Shown: positions 13,701 through 28,700 of the stretch, one piece after another
Layout: each line of letters begins with the position of its first letter
Numbering within the stretch: the first letter of the stretch is position 1
Program-made: the position numbers and the translations under genes
Notes under the pieces: generated by a model
Told to the model about the DNA's origin: nothing
Database searches by the model: none
What the model saw: only the letters and a program-made list of their open reading frames with translations
Assembly (NCBI GenBank): GCA_963556195.1
Contig: OY744520.1
Span: 8,762,991 to 8,826,990, forward strand
Direction of reading: 5' to 3'
DNA from: Sepiola atlantica
Taxonomy: Eukaryota > Mollusca > Cephalopoda > Sepiida > Sepiolidae
Length of the DNA stretch: 64,000 nt

Positions 13701-16700
13701 TAATAAAGTAAATTGATTTAACATAATTTAATTTTAAATAAAGAATTAATGTAATAAGTCTTTATTTAAATGCTTACTTTAATAAAGTAAATTGATTTAA
13801 CATAATTTAATTTTAAATAAAGAATTAATGTAATAAGTCTTTATTTAAATGCTTACTTTAATAAAGTAAATTGATTTAACATAATTTAATTTTAAATAAA
13901 GAATTAATGTAATAAGTCTTTATTTAAATGCTTACTTTAATAAAGTAAATTGATTTAACATAATTTAATTTTAAATAAAGAATTAATGTAATAAGTCTTT
14001 ATTTAAATGCTTACTTTAATAAAGTAAATTGATTTAACATAATTTAATTTTAAATAAAGAATTAATGTAATAAGTCTTTATTTAAATGCTTACTTTAATA
14101 AAGTAAATTGATTTAACATAATTTAATTTTAAATAAAGAATTAATGTAATAAGTCTTTATTTAAATGCTTACTTTAATAAAGTAAATTGATTTAACATAA
14201 TTTAATTTTAAATAAAGAATTAATGTAATAAGTCTTTATTTAAATGCTTACTTTAATAAAGTAAATTGATTTAACATAATTTAATTTTAAATAAAGAATT
14301 AATGTAATAAGTCTTTATTTAAATGCTTACTTTAATAAAGTAAATTGATTTAACATAATTTAATTTTAAATAAAGAATTAATGTAATAAGTCTTTATTTA
14401 AATGCTTACTTTAATAAAGTAAATTGATTTAACATAATTTAATTTTAAATAAAGAATTAATGTAATAAGTCTTTATTTAAATGCTTACTTTAATAAAGTA
14501 AATTGATTTAACATAATTTAATTTTAAATAAAGAATTAATGTAATAAGTCTTTATTTAAATGCTTACTTTAATAAAGTAAATTGATTTAACATAATTTAA
14601 TTTTAAATAAAGAATTAATGTAATAAGTCTTTATTTAAATGCTTACTTTAATAAAGTAAATTGATTTAACATAATTTAATTTTAAATAAAGAATTAATGT
14701 AATAAGTCTTTATTTAAATGTTTACTTTAATAAAGTAAATTGATTTAACATACATAATTTAATTTTAAATAAAGAATTAATGTAATAAGTCTTTATTTAA
14801 ATGCTTACTTTAATAAAGTAAATTGATTTAACATAATTTAATTTTAAATAAAGAATTAATGTAATAAGTCTTTATTTAAATGCTTACTTTAATAAAGTAA
14901 ATTGATTTAACATAATTTAATTTTAAATAAAGAATTAATGTAATAAGTCTTTATTTAAATGCTTACTTTAATAAAGTAAATTGATTTAACATAATTTAAT
15001 TTTAAATAAAGAATTAATGTAATAAGTCTTTATTTAAATGCTTACTTTAATAAAGTAAATTGATTTAACATAATTTAATTTTAAATAAAGAATTAATGTA
15101 ATAAGTCTTTATTTAAATGCTTACTTTAATAAAGTAAATTGATTTAACATAATTTAATTTTAAATAAAGAATTAATGTAATAAGTCTTTATTTAAATGCT
15201 TACTTTAATAAAGTAAATTGATTTAACATAATTTAATTTTAAATAAAGAATTAATGTAATAAGTCTTTATTTAAATGCTTACTTTAATAAAGTAAATTGA
15301 TTTAACATAATTTAATTTTAAATAAAGAATTAATGTAATAAGTCTTTATTTAAATGCTTACTTTAATAAAGTAAATTGATTTAACATAATTTAATTTTAA
15401 ATAAAGAATTAATGTAATAAGTCTTTATTTAAATGCTTACTTTAATAAAGTAAATTGATTTAACATAATTTAATTTTAAATAAAGAATTAATGTAATAAG
15501 TCTTTATTTAAATGCTTACTTTAATAAAGTAAATTGATTTAACATAATTTAATTTTAAATAAAGAATTAATGTAATAAGTCTTTATTTAAATGCTTACTT
15601 TAATAAAGTAAATTGATTTAACATAATTTAATTTTAAATAAAGAATTAATGTAATAAGTCTTTATTTAAATGCTTACTTTAATAAAGTAAATTGATTTAA
15701 CATAATTTAATTTTAAATAAAGAATTAATGTAATAAGTCTTTATTTAAATGCTTACTTTAATAAAGTAAATTGATTTAACATAATTTAATTTTAAATAAA
15801 GAATTAATGTAATAAGTCTTTATTTAAATGCTTACTTTAATAAAGTAAATTGATTTAACATAATTTAATTTTAAATAAAGAATTAATGTAATAAGTCTTT
15901 ATTTAAATGCTTACTTTAATAAAGTAAATTGATTTAACATAATTTAATTTTAAATAAAGAATTAATGTAATAAGTCTTTATTTAAATGCTTACTTTAATA
16001 AAGTAAATTGATTTAACATAATTTAATTTTAAATAAAGAATTAATGTAATAAGTCTTTATTTAAATGTTTACTTTAATAAAGTAAATTGATTTAACATAC
16101 ATAATTTAATTTTGAATAAAGAATTAATGTAATAAGTCTTTATTTAAATGCTTACTTTAATAAAGTAAATTGATTTAACATAATTTAATTTTAAATAAAG
16201 AATTAATGTAATAAGTCTTTATTTAAATGCTTACTTTAATAAAGTAAATTGATTTAACATACATAATTTAATTTTAAATAAAGAATTAATGTAATAAGTC
16301 TTTATTTAAATGCTTACTTTAATAAAGTAAATTGATTTAACATAATTTAATTTTAAATAAAGAATTAATGTAATAAGTCTTTATTTAAATGCTTACTTTA
16401 ATAAAGTAAATTGATTTAACATAATTTAATTTTAAATAAAGAATTAATGTAATAAGTCTTTATTTAAATGCTTACTTTAATAAAGTAAATTGATTTAACA
16501 TAATTTAATTTTAAATAAAGAATTAATGTAATAAGTCTTTATTTAAATGCTTACTTTAATAAAGTAAATTGATTTAACATAATTTAATTTTAAATAAAGA
16601 ATTAATGTAATAAGTCTTTATTTAAATGCTTACTTTAATAAAGTAAATTGATTTAACATAATTTAATTTTAAATAAAGAATTAATGTAATAAGTCTTTAT

Positions 16701-19700
16701 TTAAATGCTTACTTTAATAAAGTAAATTGATTTAACATAATTTAATTTTAAATAAAGAATTAATGTAATAAGTCTTTATTTAAATGCTTACTTTAATAAA
16801 GTAAATTGATTTAACATAATTTAATTTTAAATAAAGAATTAATGTAATAAGTCTTTATTTAAATGCTTACTTTAATAAAGTAAATTGATTTAACATAATT
16901 TAATTTAAAATAAAGAATTAATGTAATAAGTTTTTATTTAAATGCTTACTTTAATAAAGTAAATTGATTTAACATAATTTAATTTTAAATAAAGAATTAA
17001 TGTAATAAGTCTTTATTTAAATGCTTACTTTAATAAAGTAAATTGATTTAACATAATTTAATTTTAAATAAAGAATTAATGTAATAAGTCTTTATTTAAA
17101 TGCTTACTTTAATAAAGTAAATTGATTTAACATAATTTAATTTTAAATAAAGAATTAATGTAATAAGTCTTTATTTAAATGCTTACTTTAATAAAGTAAA
17201 TTGATTTAACATACATAATTTAATTTTAAATAAAGAATTAATGTAATAAGTCTTTATTTAAATGCTTACTTTAATAAATTAAATTGATTTAACATACATA
17301 ATTTAATTTTAAATAAAGAATTAATGTAATAAGTCTTTATTTAAATGCTTACTTTAATAAAGTAAATTGATTTAACATACATAATTTAATTTTAAATAAA
17401 GAATTAATGTAATAAGTCTTTATTTAAATGCTTACTTTAATAAAGTAAATTGATTTAACATAATTTAATTTTAAATAAAGAATTAATGTAATAAGTCTTT
17501 ATTTAAATGCTTACTTTAATAAAGTAAATTGATTTAACATACATAATTTAATTTTAAATAAAGAATTAATGTAATAAGTCTTTATTTAAATGCTTACTTT
17601 AATAAATTAAATTGATTTAACATACATAATTTAATTTTAAATAAAGAATTAATGTAATAAGTCTTTATTTAAATGCTTACTTTAATAAAGTAAATTGATT
17701 TAACATACATAATTTAATTTTAAATAAAGAATTAATGTAATAAGTCTTTATTTAAATGCTTACTTTAATAAAGTAAATTGATTTAACATACATAATTTAA
17801 TTTTAAATAAAGAATTAATGTAATAAGTCTTTATTTAAATGCTTACTTTAATAAAGTAAATTGATTTAACATAATTTAATTTTAAATAAAGAATTAATGT
17901 AATAAGTCTTTATTTAAATGCTTACTTTAATAAATTAAATTGATTTAACATACATAATTTAATTTTAAATAAAGAATTAATGTAATAAGTCTTTATTTAA
18001 ATGCTTACTTTAATAAAGTAAATTGATTTAACATACATAATTTAATTTTAAATAAAGAATTAATGTAATAAGTCTTTATTTAAATGCTTACTTTAATAAA
18101 GTAAATTGATTTAACATAATTTAATTTTAAATAAAGAATTAATGTAATAAGTCTTTATTTAAATGCTTACTTTAATAAAGTAAATTGATTTAACATAATT
18201 TAATTTTAAATAAAGAATTAATGTAATAAGTCTTTATTTAAATGCTTACTTTAATAAAGTAAATTGATTTAACATAATTTAATTTTAAATAAAGAATTAA
18301 TGTAATAAGTCTTTATTTAAATGCTTACTTTAATAAATTAAATTGATTTAACATACATAATTTAATTTTAAATAAAGAATTAATGTAATAAGTCTTTATT
18401 TAAATGCTTACTTTAATAAAGTAAATTGATTTAACATACATAATTTAATTTTAAATAAAGAATTAATGTAATAAGTCTTTATTTAAATGCTTACTTTAAT
18501 AAAGTAAATTGATTTAACATAATTTAATTTTAAATAAAGAATTAATGTAATAAGTCTTTATTTAAATGCTTACTTTAATAAAGTAAATTGATTTAACATA
18601 ATTTAATTTTAAATAAAGAATTAATGTAATAAGTCTTTATTTAAATGCTTACTTTAATAAAGTAAATTGATTTAACATAATTTAATTTTAAATAAAGAAT
18701 TAATGTAATAAGTCTTTATTTAAATGCTTACTTTAATAAAGTAAATTGATTTAACATAATTTAATTTTAAATAAAGAATTAATGTAATAAGTCTTTATTT
18801 AAATGCTTACTTTAATAAAGTAAATTGATTTAACATAATTTAATTTTAAATAAAGAATTAATGTAATAAGTCTTTATTTAAATGCTTACTTTAATAAAGT
18901 AAATTGATTTAACATAATTTAATTTTAAATAAAGAATTAATGTAATAAGTCTTTATTTAAATGCTTACTTTAATAAAGTAAATTGATTTAACATAATTTA
19001 ATTTTAAATAAAGAATTAATGTAATAAGTCTTTATTTAAATGCTTACTTTAATAAAGTAAATTGATTTAACATAATTTAATTTTAAATAAAGAATTAATG
19101 TAATAAGTCTTTATTTAAATGCTTACTTTAATAAAGTAAATTGATTTAACATAATTTAATTTTAAATAAAGAATTAATGTAATAAGTCTTTATTTAAATG
19201 CTTACTTTAATAAAGTAAATTGATTTAACATAATTTAATTTTAAATAAAGAATTAATGTAATAAGTCTTTATTTAAATGCTTACTTTAATAAAGTAAATT
19301 GATTTAACATAATTTAATTTTAAATAAAGAATTAATGTAATAAGTCTTTATTTAAATGCTTACTTTAATAAAGTAAATTGATTTAACATAATTTAATTTT
19401 AAATAAAGAATTAATGTAATAAGTCTTTATTTAAATGCTTACTTTAATAAAGTAAATTGATTTAACATAATTTAATTTTAAATAAAGAATTAATGTAATA
19501 AGTCTTTATTTAAATGCTTACTTTAATAAAGTAAATTGATTTAACATAATTTAATTTTAAATAAAGAATTAATGTAATAAGTCTTTATTTAAATGCTTAC
19601 TTTAATAAAGTAAATTGATTTAACATAATTTAATTTTAAATAAAGAATTAATGTAATAAGTCTTTATTTAAATGCTTACTTTAATAAAGTAAATTGATTT

Positions 19701-22700
19701 AACATAATTTAATTTTAAATAAAGAATTAATGTAATAAGTCTTTATTTAAATGCTTACTTTAATAAAGTAAATTGATTTAACATAATTTAATTTTAAATA
19801 AAGAATTAATGTAATAAGTCTTTATTTAAATGCTTACTTTAATAAAGTAAATTGATTTAACATAATTTAATTTTAAATAAAGAATTAATGTAATAAGTCT
19901 TTATTTAAATGCTTACTTTAATAAAGTAAATTGATTTAACATAATTTAATTTTAAATAAAGAATTAATGTAATAAGTCTTTATTTAAATGCTTACTTTAA
20001 TAAAGTAAATTGATTTAACATAATTTAATTTTAAATAAAGAATTAATGTAATAAGTCTTTATTTAAATGTTTACTTTAATAAAGTAAATTGATTTAACAT
20101 ACATAATTTAATTTTGAATAAAGAATTAATGTAATAAGTCTTTATTTAAATGCTTACTTTAATAAAGTAAATTGATTTAACATAATTTAATTTTAAATAA
20201 AGAATTAATGTAATAAGTCTTTATTTAAATGCTTACTTTAATAAAGTAAATTGATTTAACATAATTTAATTTTAAATAAAGAATTAATGTAATAAGTCTT
20301 TATTTAAATGCTTACTTTAATAAAGTAAATTGATTTAACATAATTTAATTTTAAATAAAGAATTAATGTAATAAGTCTTTATTTAAATGCTTACTTTAAT
20401 AAAGTAAATTGATTTAACATAATTTAATTTTAAATAAAGAATTAATGTAATAAGTCTTTATTTAAATGCTTACTTTAATAAAGTAAATTGATTTAACATA
20501 ATTTAATTTTAAATAAAGAATTAATGTAATAAGTCTTTATTTAAATGCTTACTTTAATAAAGTAAATTGATTTAACATAATTTAATTTTAAATAAAGAAT
20601 TAATGTAATAAGTCTTTATTTAAATGCTTACTTTAATAAAGTAAATTGATTTAACATAATTTAATTTTAAATAAAGAATTAATGTAATAAGTCTTTATTT
20701 AAATGCTTACTTTAATAAAGTAAATTGATTTAACATAATTTAATTTTAAATAAAGAATTAATGTAATAAGTCTTTATTTAAATGCTTACTTTAATAAAGT
20801 AAATTGATTTAACATAATTTAATTTTAAATAAAGAATTAATGTAATAAGTCTTTATTTAAATGCTTACTTTAATAAAGTAAATTGATTTAACATAATTTA
20901 ATTTTAAATAAAGAATTAATGTAATAAGTCTTTATTTAAATGCTTACTTTAATAAAGTAAATTGATTTAACATAATTTAATTTTAAATAAAGAATTAATG
21001 TAATAAGTCTTTATTTAAATGCTTACTTTAATAAAGTAAATTGATTTAACATAATTTAATTTTAAATAAAGAATTAATGTAATAAGTCTTTATTTAAATG
21101 TTTACTTTAATAAAGTAAATTGATTTAACATACATAATTTAATTTTAAATAAAGAATTAATGTAATAAGTCTTTATTTAAATGCTTACTTTAATAAAGTA
21201 AATTGATTTAACATAATTTAATTTTAAATAAAGAATTAATGTAATAAGTCTTTATTTAAATGCTTACTTTAATAAAGTAAATTGATTTAACATAATTTAA
21301 TTTTAAATAAAGAATTAATGTAATAAGTCTTTATTTAAATGCTTACTTTAATAAAGTAAATTGATTTAACATAATTTAATTTTAAATAAAGAATTAATGT
21401 AATAAGTCTTTATTTAAATGCTTACTTTAATAAAGTAAATTGATTTAACATAATTTAATTTTAAATAAAGAATTAATGTAATAAGTCTTTATTTAAATGC
21501 TTACTTTAATAAAGTAAATTGATTTAACATAATTTAATTTTAAATAAAGAATTAATGTAATAAGTCTTTATTTAAATGCTTACTTTAATAAAGTAAATTG
21601 ATTTAACATAATTTAATTTTAAATAAAGAATTAATGTAATAAGTCTTTATTTAAATGCTTACTTTAATAAAGTAAATTGATTTAACATAATTTAATTTTA
21701 AATAAAGAATTAATGTAATAAGTCTTTATTTAAATGCTTACTTTAATAAAGTAAATTGATTTAACATAATTTAATTTTAAATAAAGAATTAATGTAATAA
21801 GTCTTTATTTAAATGCTTACTTTAATAAAGTAAATTGATTTAACATAATTTAATTTTATATAAAGAATTAATGTAATAAGTCTTTATTTAAATGCTTACT
21901 TTAATAAAGTAAATTGATTTAACATAATTTAATTTTAAATAAAGAATTAATGTAATAAGTCTTTATTTAAATGCTTACTTTAATAAAGTAAATTGATTTA
22001 ACATAATTTAATTTTAAATAAAGAATTAATGTAATAAGTCTTTATTTAAATGCTTACTTTAATAAAGTAAATTGATTTAACATAATTTAATTTTAAATAA
22101 AGAATTAATGTAATAAGTCTTTATTTAAATGCTTACTTTAATAAAGTAAATTGATTTAACATAATTTAATTTTAAATAAGGAATTAATGTAATAAGTCTT
22201 TATTTAAATGCTTACTTTAATAAAGTAAATTGATTTAACATAATTTAATTTTAAATAAAGAATTAATGTAATAAGTCTTTATTTAAATGCTTACTTTAAT
22301 AAAGTAAATTGATTTAACATAATTTAATTTTAAATAAAGAATTAATGTAATAAGTCTTTATTTAAATGCTTACTTTAATAAAGTAAATTGATTTAACATA
22401 ATTTAATTTTAAATAAAGAATTAATGTAATAAGTCTTTATTTAAATGTTTACTTTAATAAAGTAAATTGATTTAACATACATAATTTAATTTTGAATAAA
22501 GAATTAATGTAATAAGTCTTTATTTAAATGCTTACTTTAATAAAGTAAATTGATTTAACATAATTTAATTTTAAATAAAGAATTAATGTAATAAGTCTTT
22601 ATTTAAATGCTTACTTTAATAAAGTAAATTGATTTAACATACATAATTTAATTTTAAATAAAGAATTAATGTAATAAGTCTTTATTTAAATGCTTACTTT

Positions 22701-25700
22701 AATAAAGTAAATTGATTTAACATAATTTAATTTTAAATAAAGAATTAATGTAATAAGTCTTTATTTAAATGCTTACTTTAATAAAGTAAATTGATTTAAC
22801 ATAATTTAATTTTAAATAAAGAATTAATGTAATAAGTCTTTATTTAAATGCTTACTTTAATAAAGTAAATTGATTTAACATAATTTAATTTTAAATAAAG
22901 AATTAATGTAATAAGTCTTTATTTAAATGCTTACTTTAATAAAGTAAATTGATTTAACATAATTTAATTTTAAATAAAGAATTAATGTAATAAGTCTTTA
23001 TTTAAATGCTTACTTTAATAAAGTAAATTGATTTAACATAATTTAATTTTAAATAAAGAATTAATGTAATAAGTCTTTATTTAAATGCTTACTTTAATAA
23101 AGTAAATTGATTTAACATAATTTAATTTTAAATAAAGAATTAATGTAATAAGTCTTTATTTAAATGCTTACTTTAATAAAGTAAATTGATTTAACATAAT
23201 TTAATTTTAAATAAAGAATTAATGTAATAAGTCTTTATTTAAATGCTTACTTTAATAAAGTAAATTGATTTAACATAATTTAATTTAAAATAAAGAATTA
23301 ATGTAATAAGTTTTTATTTAAATGCTTACTTTAATAAAGTAAATTGATTTAACATAATTTAATTTTAAATAAAGAATTAATGTAATAAGTCTTTATTTAA
23401 ATGCTTACTTTAATAAAGTAAATTGATTTAACATAATTTAATTTTAAATAAAGAATTAATGTAATAAGTCTTTATTTAAATGCTTACTTTAATAAAGTAA
23501 ATTGATTTAACATAATTTAATTTTAAATAAAGAATTAATGTAATAAGTCTTTATTTAAATGCTTACTTTAATAAAGTAAATTGATTTAACATAATTTAAT
23601 TTTAAATAAAGAATTAATGTAATAAGTCTTTATTTAAATGCTTACTTTAATAAAGTAAATTGATTTAACATAATTTAATTTTAAATAAAGAATTAATGTA
23701 ATAAGTCTTTATTTAAATGCTTACTTTAATAAAGTAAATTGATTTAACATAATTTAATTTTAAATAAAGAATTAATGTAATAAGTCTTTATTTAAATGCT
23801 TACTTTAATAAAGTAAATTGATTTAACATAATTTAATTTTAAATAAAGAATTAATGTAATAAGTCTTTATTTAAATGCTTACTTTAATAAAGTAAATTGA
23901 TTTAACATAATTTAATTTTAAATAAAGAATTAATGTAATAAGTCTTTATTTAAATGCTTACTTTAATAAAGTAAATTGATTTAACATAATTTAATTTTAA
24001 ATAAAGAATTAATGTAATAAGTCTTTATTTAAATGCTTACTTTAATAAAGTAAATTGATTTAACATAATTTAATTTTAAATAAAGAATTAATGTAATAAG
24101 TCTTTATTTAAATGCTTACTTTAATAAAGTAAATTGATTTAACATAATTTAATTTTAAATAAAGAATTAATGTAATAAGTCTTTATTTAAATGCTTACTT
24201 TAATAAAGTAAATTGATTTAACATAATTTAATTTTAAATAAAGAATTAATGTAATAAGTCTTTATTTAAATGCTTACTTTAATAAAGTAAATTGATTTAA
24301 CATAATTTAATTTTAAATAAAGAATTAATGTAATAAGTCTTTATTTAAATGCTTACTTTAATAAAGTAAATTGATTTAACATAATTTAATTTTAAATAAA
24401 GAATTAATGTAATAAGTCTTTATTTAAATGCTTACTTTAATAAAGTAAATTGATTTAACATAATTTAATTTTAAATAAAGAATTAATGTAATAAGTCTTT
24501 ATTTAAATGCTTACTTTAATAAAGTAAATTGATTTAACATAATTTAATTTTAAATAAAGAATTAATGTAATAAGTCTTTATTTAAATGCTTACTTTAATA
24601 AAGTAAATTGATTTAACATAATTTAATTTTAAATAAAGAATTAATGTAATAAGTCTTTATTTAAATGCTTACTTTAATAAAGTAAATTGATTTAACATAA
24701 TTTAATTTTAAATAAAGAATTAATGTAATAAGTCTTTATTTAAATGCTTACTTTAATAAAGTAAATTGATTTAACATAATTTAATTTTAAATAAAGAATT
24801 AATGTAATAAGTCTTTATTTAAATGCTTACTTTAATAAAGTAAATTGATTTAACATAATTTAATTTTAAATAAAGAATTAATGTAATAAGTCTTTATTTA
24901 AATGCTTACTTTAATAAAGTAAATTGATTTAACATAATTTAATTTTAAATAAAGAATTAATGTAATAAGTCTTTATTTAAATGCTTACTTTAATAAAGTA
25001 AATTGATTTAACATAATTTAATTTTAAATAAAGAATTAATGTAATAAGTCTTTATTTAAATGCTTACTTTAATAAAGTAAATTGATTTAACATAATTTAA
25101 TTTTAAATAAAGAATTAATGTAATAAGTCTTTATTTAAATGCTTACTTTAATAAAGTAAATTGATTTAACATAATTTAATTTTAAATAAAGAATTAATGT
25201 AATAAGTCTTTATTTAAATGCTTACTTTAATAAAGTAAATTGATTTAACATAATTTAATTTTAAATAAAGAATTAATGTAATAAGTCTTTATTTAAATGC
25301 TTACTTTAATAAAGTAAATTGATTTAACATAATTTAATTTTAAATAAAGAATTAATGTAATAAGTCTTTATTTAAATGCTTACTTTAATAAAGTAAATTG
25401 ATTTAACATAATTTAATTTTAAATAAAGAATTAATGTAATAAGTCTTTATTTAAATGCTTACTTTAATAAAGTAAATTGATTTAACATAATTTAATTTTA
25501 AATAAAGAATTAATGTAATAAGTCTTTATTTAAATGCTTACTTTAATAAAGTAAATTGATTTAACATAATTTAATTTTAAATAAAGAATTAATGTAATAA
25601 GTCTTTATTTAAATGCTTACTTTAATAAAGTAAATTGATTTAACATAATTTAATTTTAAATAAAGAATTAATGTAATAAGTTTTTATTTAAATGCTTACT

Positions 25701-28700
25701 TTAATAAAGTAAATTGATTTAACATAATTTAATTTTAAATAAAGAATTAATGTAATAAGTCTTTATTTAAATGCTTACTTTAATAAAGTAAATTGATTTA
25801 ACATAATTTAATTTTAAATAAAGAATTAATGTAATAAGTCTTTATTTAAATGCTTACTTTAATAAAGTAAATTGATTTAACATAATTTAATTTTAAATAA
25901 AGAATTAATGTAATAAGTCTTTATTTAAATGCTTACTTTAATAAAGTAAATTGATTTAACATAATTTAATTTTAAATAAAGAATTAATGTAATAAGTCTT
26001 TATTTAAATGCTTACTTTAATAAAGTAAATTGATTTAACATAATTTAATTTTAAATAAAGAATTAATGTAATAAGTCTTTATTTAAATGCTTACTTTAAT
26101 AAAGTAAATTGATTTAACATAATTTAATTTTAAATAAAGAATTAATGTAATAAGTCTTTATTTAAATGCTTACTTTAATAAAGTAAATTGATTTAACATA
26201 ATTTAATTTTAAATAAAGAATTAATGTAATAAGTCTTTATTTAAATGCTTACTTTAATAAAGTAAATTGATTTAACATAATTTAATTTTAAATAAAGAAT
26301 TAATGTAATAAGTCTTTATTTAAATGCTTACTTTAATAAAGTAAATTGATTTAACATAATTTAATTTTAAATAAAGAATTAATGTAATAAGTCTTTATTT
26401 AAATGCTTTAATAAAGTGAATTGATTAGAAAATAATAAAGTAATAAGAAATACAAATCAAAAGAAAAATGAAACTTTTTTTCTACAGCATTTTTTTTTTT
26501 TTTTACGTTATTTATTGAAATTGCTGAATTTTCTATATATTTATTGACATAATTTAAGTTCACAATTTTGTAATAAATTTTAATATAAACTTTAAAGCTT
26601 AAATCAATAGATGTTTTTCCTTTTTAATTCATGAATATAAATTTAAAAATTTAATTCAATTCCTTCATTTATTTCAGTTTAAAGTAAACTTTAAATTTAC
26701 TAGTAAAAATATGCAATCAGAACGAGGATATATTTGCTTGTGGAAATGATGTTGCACCATCCTTGCTTTTGGAGTTACCTATAAGTTATAACTTTAAGTT
26801 ATAACTTTGAGCGACACGTTTTGAAAAGAATTGAGACTTATTCATCAAAAGCGACATATGTTACATCGTGTCTGCTTTTGTTGTTATTTGCAACTCTGCC
26901 GCACGTGTGTGTCTCATCAGATTCGGTTTAACGTCCATTTTACATGCTGGCATGTGTTGGACGGTTTTTAGAAATTGACTTCCAAACTAACCTAATTGTG
27001 GCCAAGTCTTTATCTGTCTTTCTCTTGTGAACTGACCCTGCTATATCAACTGTTCTACATCTACTAACCTAAGAACTCTGCATACACATGCCTGATAGAC
27101 TCTTCCCTTGGTCAACAGTAGTAACACTCTGCTGGTTAGTAATGTCTTCTATCTTTTACATCATGTTGTAAAACACCACACAGCAAGAATTCACAGTTTA
27201 GTTCTTTATTAAACTCTGGCTAGAGAAGACATCTTTGTGAACCATGGTATCAAATTGCCATTTATATGTACTCAAAGAGAGAGGAGGTTGTGCCTTACTT
27301 CTCCCTAAGACCTTCAATATACAACAACAACAACAATGATGATGATGATGGTGGCGGCAGCAGCAGCTTCCACAAAGCTATAATAGTTGTTGAAACGCTT
27401 AGGAGTGTGGCCCAAAACAGTTACTCTGATTTTCAAGCCCTTGAAATAAAAGTTTGGTTTATTTTTTTTCAGTGTGTGATGTACTCCCGCTCGTACTGCA
27501 GAAATGTCGTGTAACCATTCCACCCACTGACCTTTACCGTTGGCTTCAAAAGGCGATTGAATTCAGTATAACATATGTTACGCAACCACCGAGTCAAACT
27601 GAATCAACAACTTCAGCCTCTGGAGGTAAGACGAAAGCAGTTGTAATTTCCTGTAAACACTATATACATAGAATCGTTAATTGAAATTCACAATTCTTTC
27701 TGCAATTCAACCACATTTCATACAAATAAACTTCAGTCTATGCTTAACTTGTCCATCAAGTTTCAGTCAATGCAATTATTTGAGGGGAAACTTTGGTGAT
27801 CGTCTCATCAGTAGGAGGTAATATTCTGAATCAGCTTAGCACTGACCGTAACCTCCTTTGTAAGGTTATTTCAAAGATAATGTCAACCTAAATAATCCCC
27901 AGACTATTCCTAAACTGGAGAGGAGCAAAGACTGTTGGACATTCATGACTAAAACTTGGTGGGCAAGTTAGCTATAGACTGAACTTTATTTGTGTCACAA
28001 ATGGTTGGATTGCAGAAAGGCTTGTGAATTTTCTTAATAATTCCATGAGTGGAATTTTTGGATGTTCACCCTGTATTATATAAAGATTAATTTCTTTTTA
28101 ATTAATAACTATTTTTTGTATTATACTTCAATTCTGAAAAAGCAGTCCTTTCTCTTGTATTTTCGGAATCTCGTGAATTATCTAGACATTTCAAACAGAA
28201 TGCTGTGTCAGAACCTCAGTTATGCTAGCAACTGAAGAGAATGAGTTTAACATGACACCGTTTCTGACGTCACTCAAATGCTATATCTTTCTAGATCCAA
28301 ACAACATCCATATTTTCAAATTGACTTGGTCTCACAATATTTTTTTTTCATTAAAAAATTCAATGCAATTTATTTCTTACAAAAAAGTGAAATTTTGACA
28401 ATAGCTATTAGACATCACTTCATAAATTTATCCCAAATTTCAGTTTCGTTGGGGTATTTTAAAAGGTTTTTAGGGGCCAACCTCGCATTCGAACATTAAA
28501 ATATTTCAGATTTGCATTAAATTTGATCAATAGTCATTAGAAACCAATTAAGCAAGATTCCCTGATTTCAATTTCTTGTGAAGACCCCTTGGGGTTGAGC
28601 CTCACATTTGAGACATTTTCTAGAATCGCATTCACGTAATGGATTTTGATTAAAATTAGAATAAGGATTCTAGACATTTAATTTACTTGCCTCCCCACGA

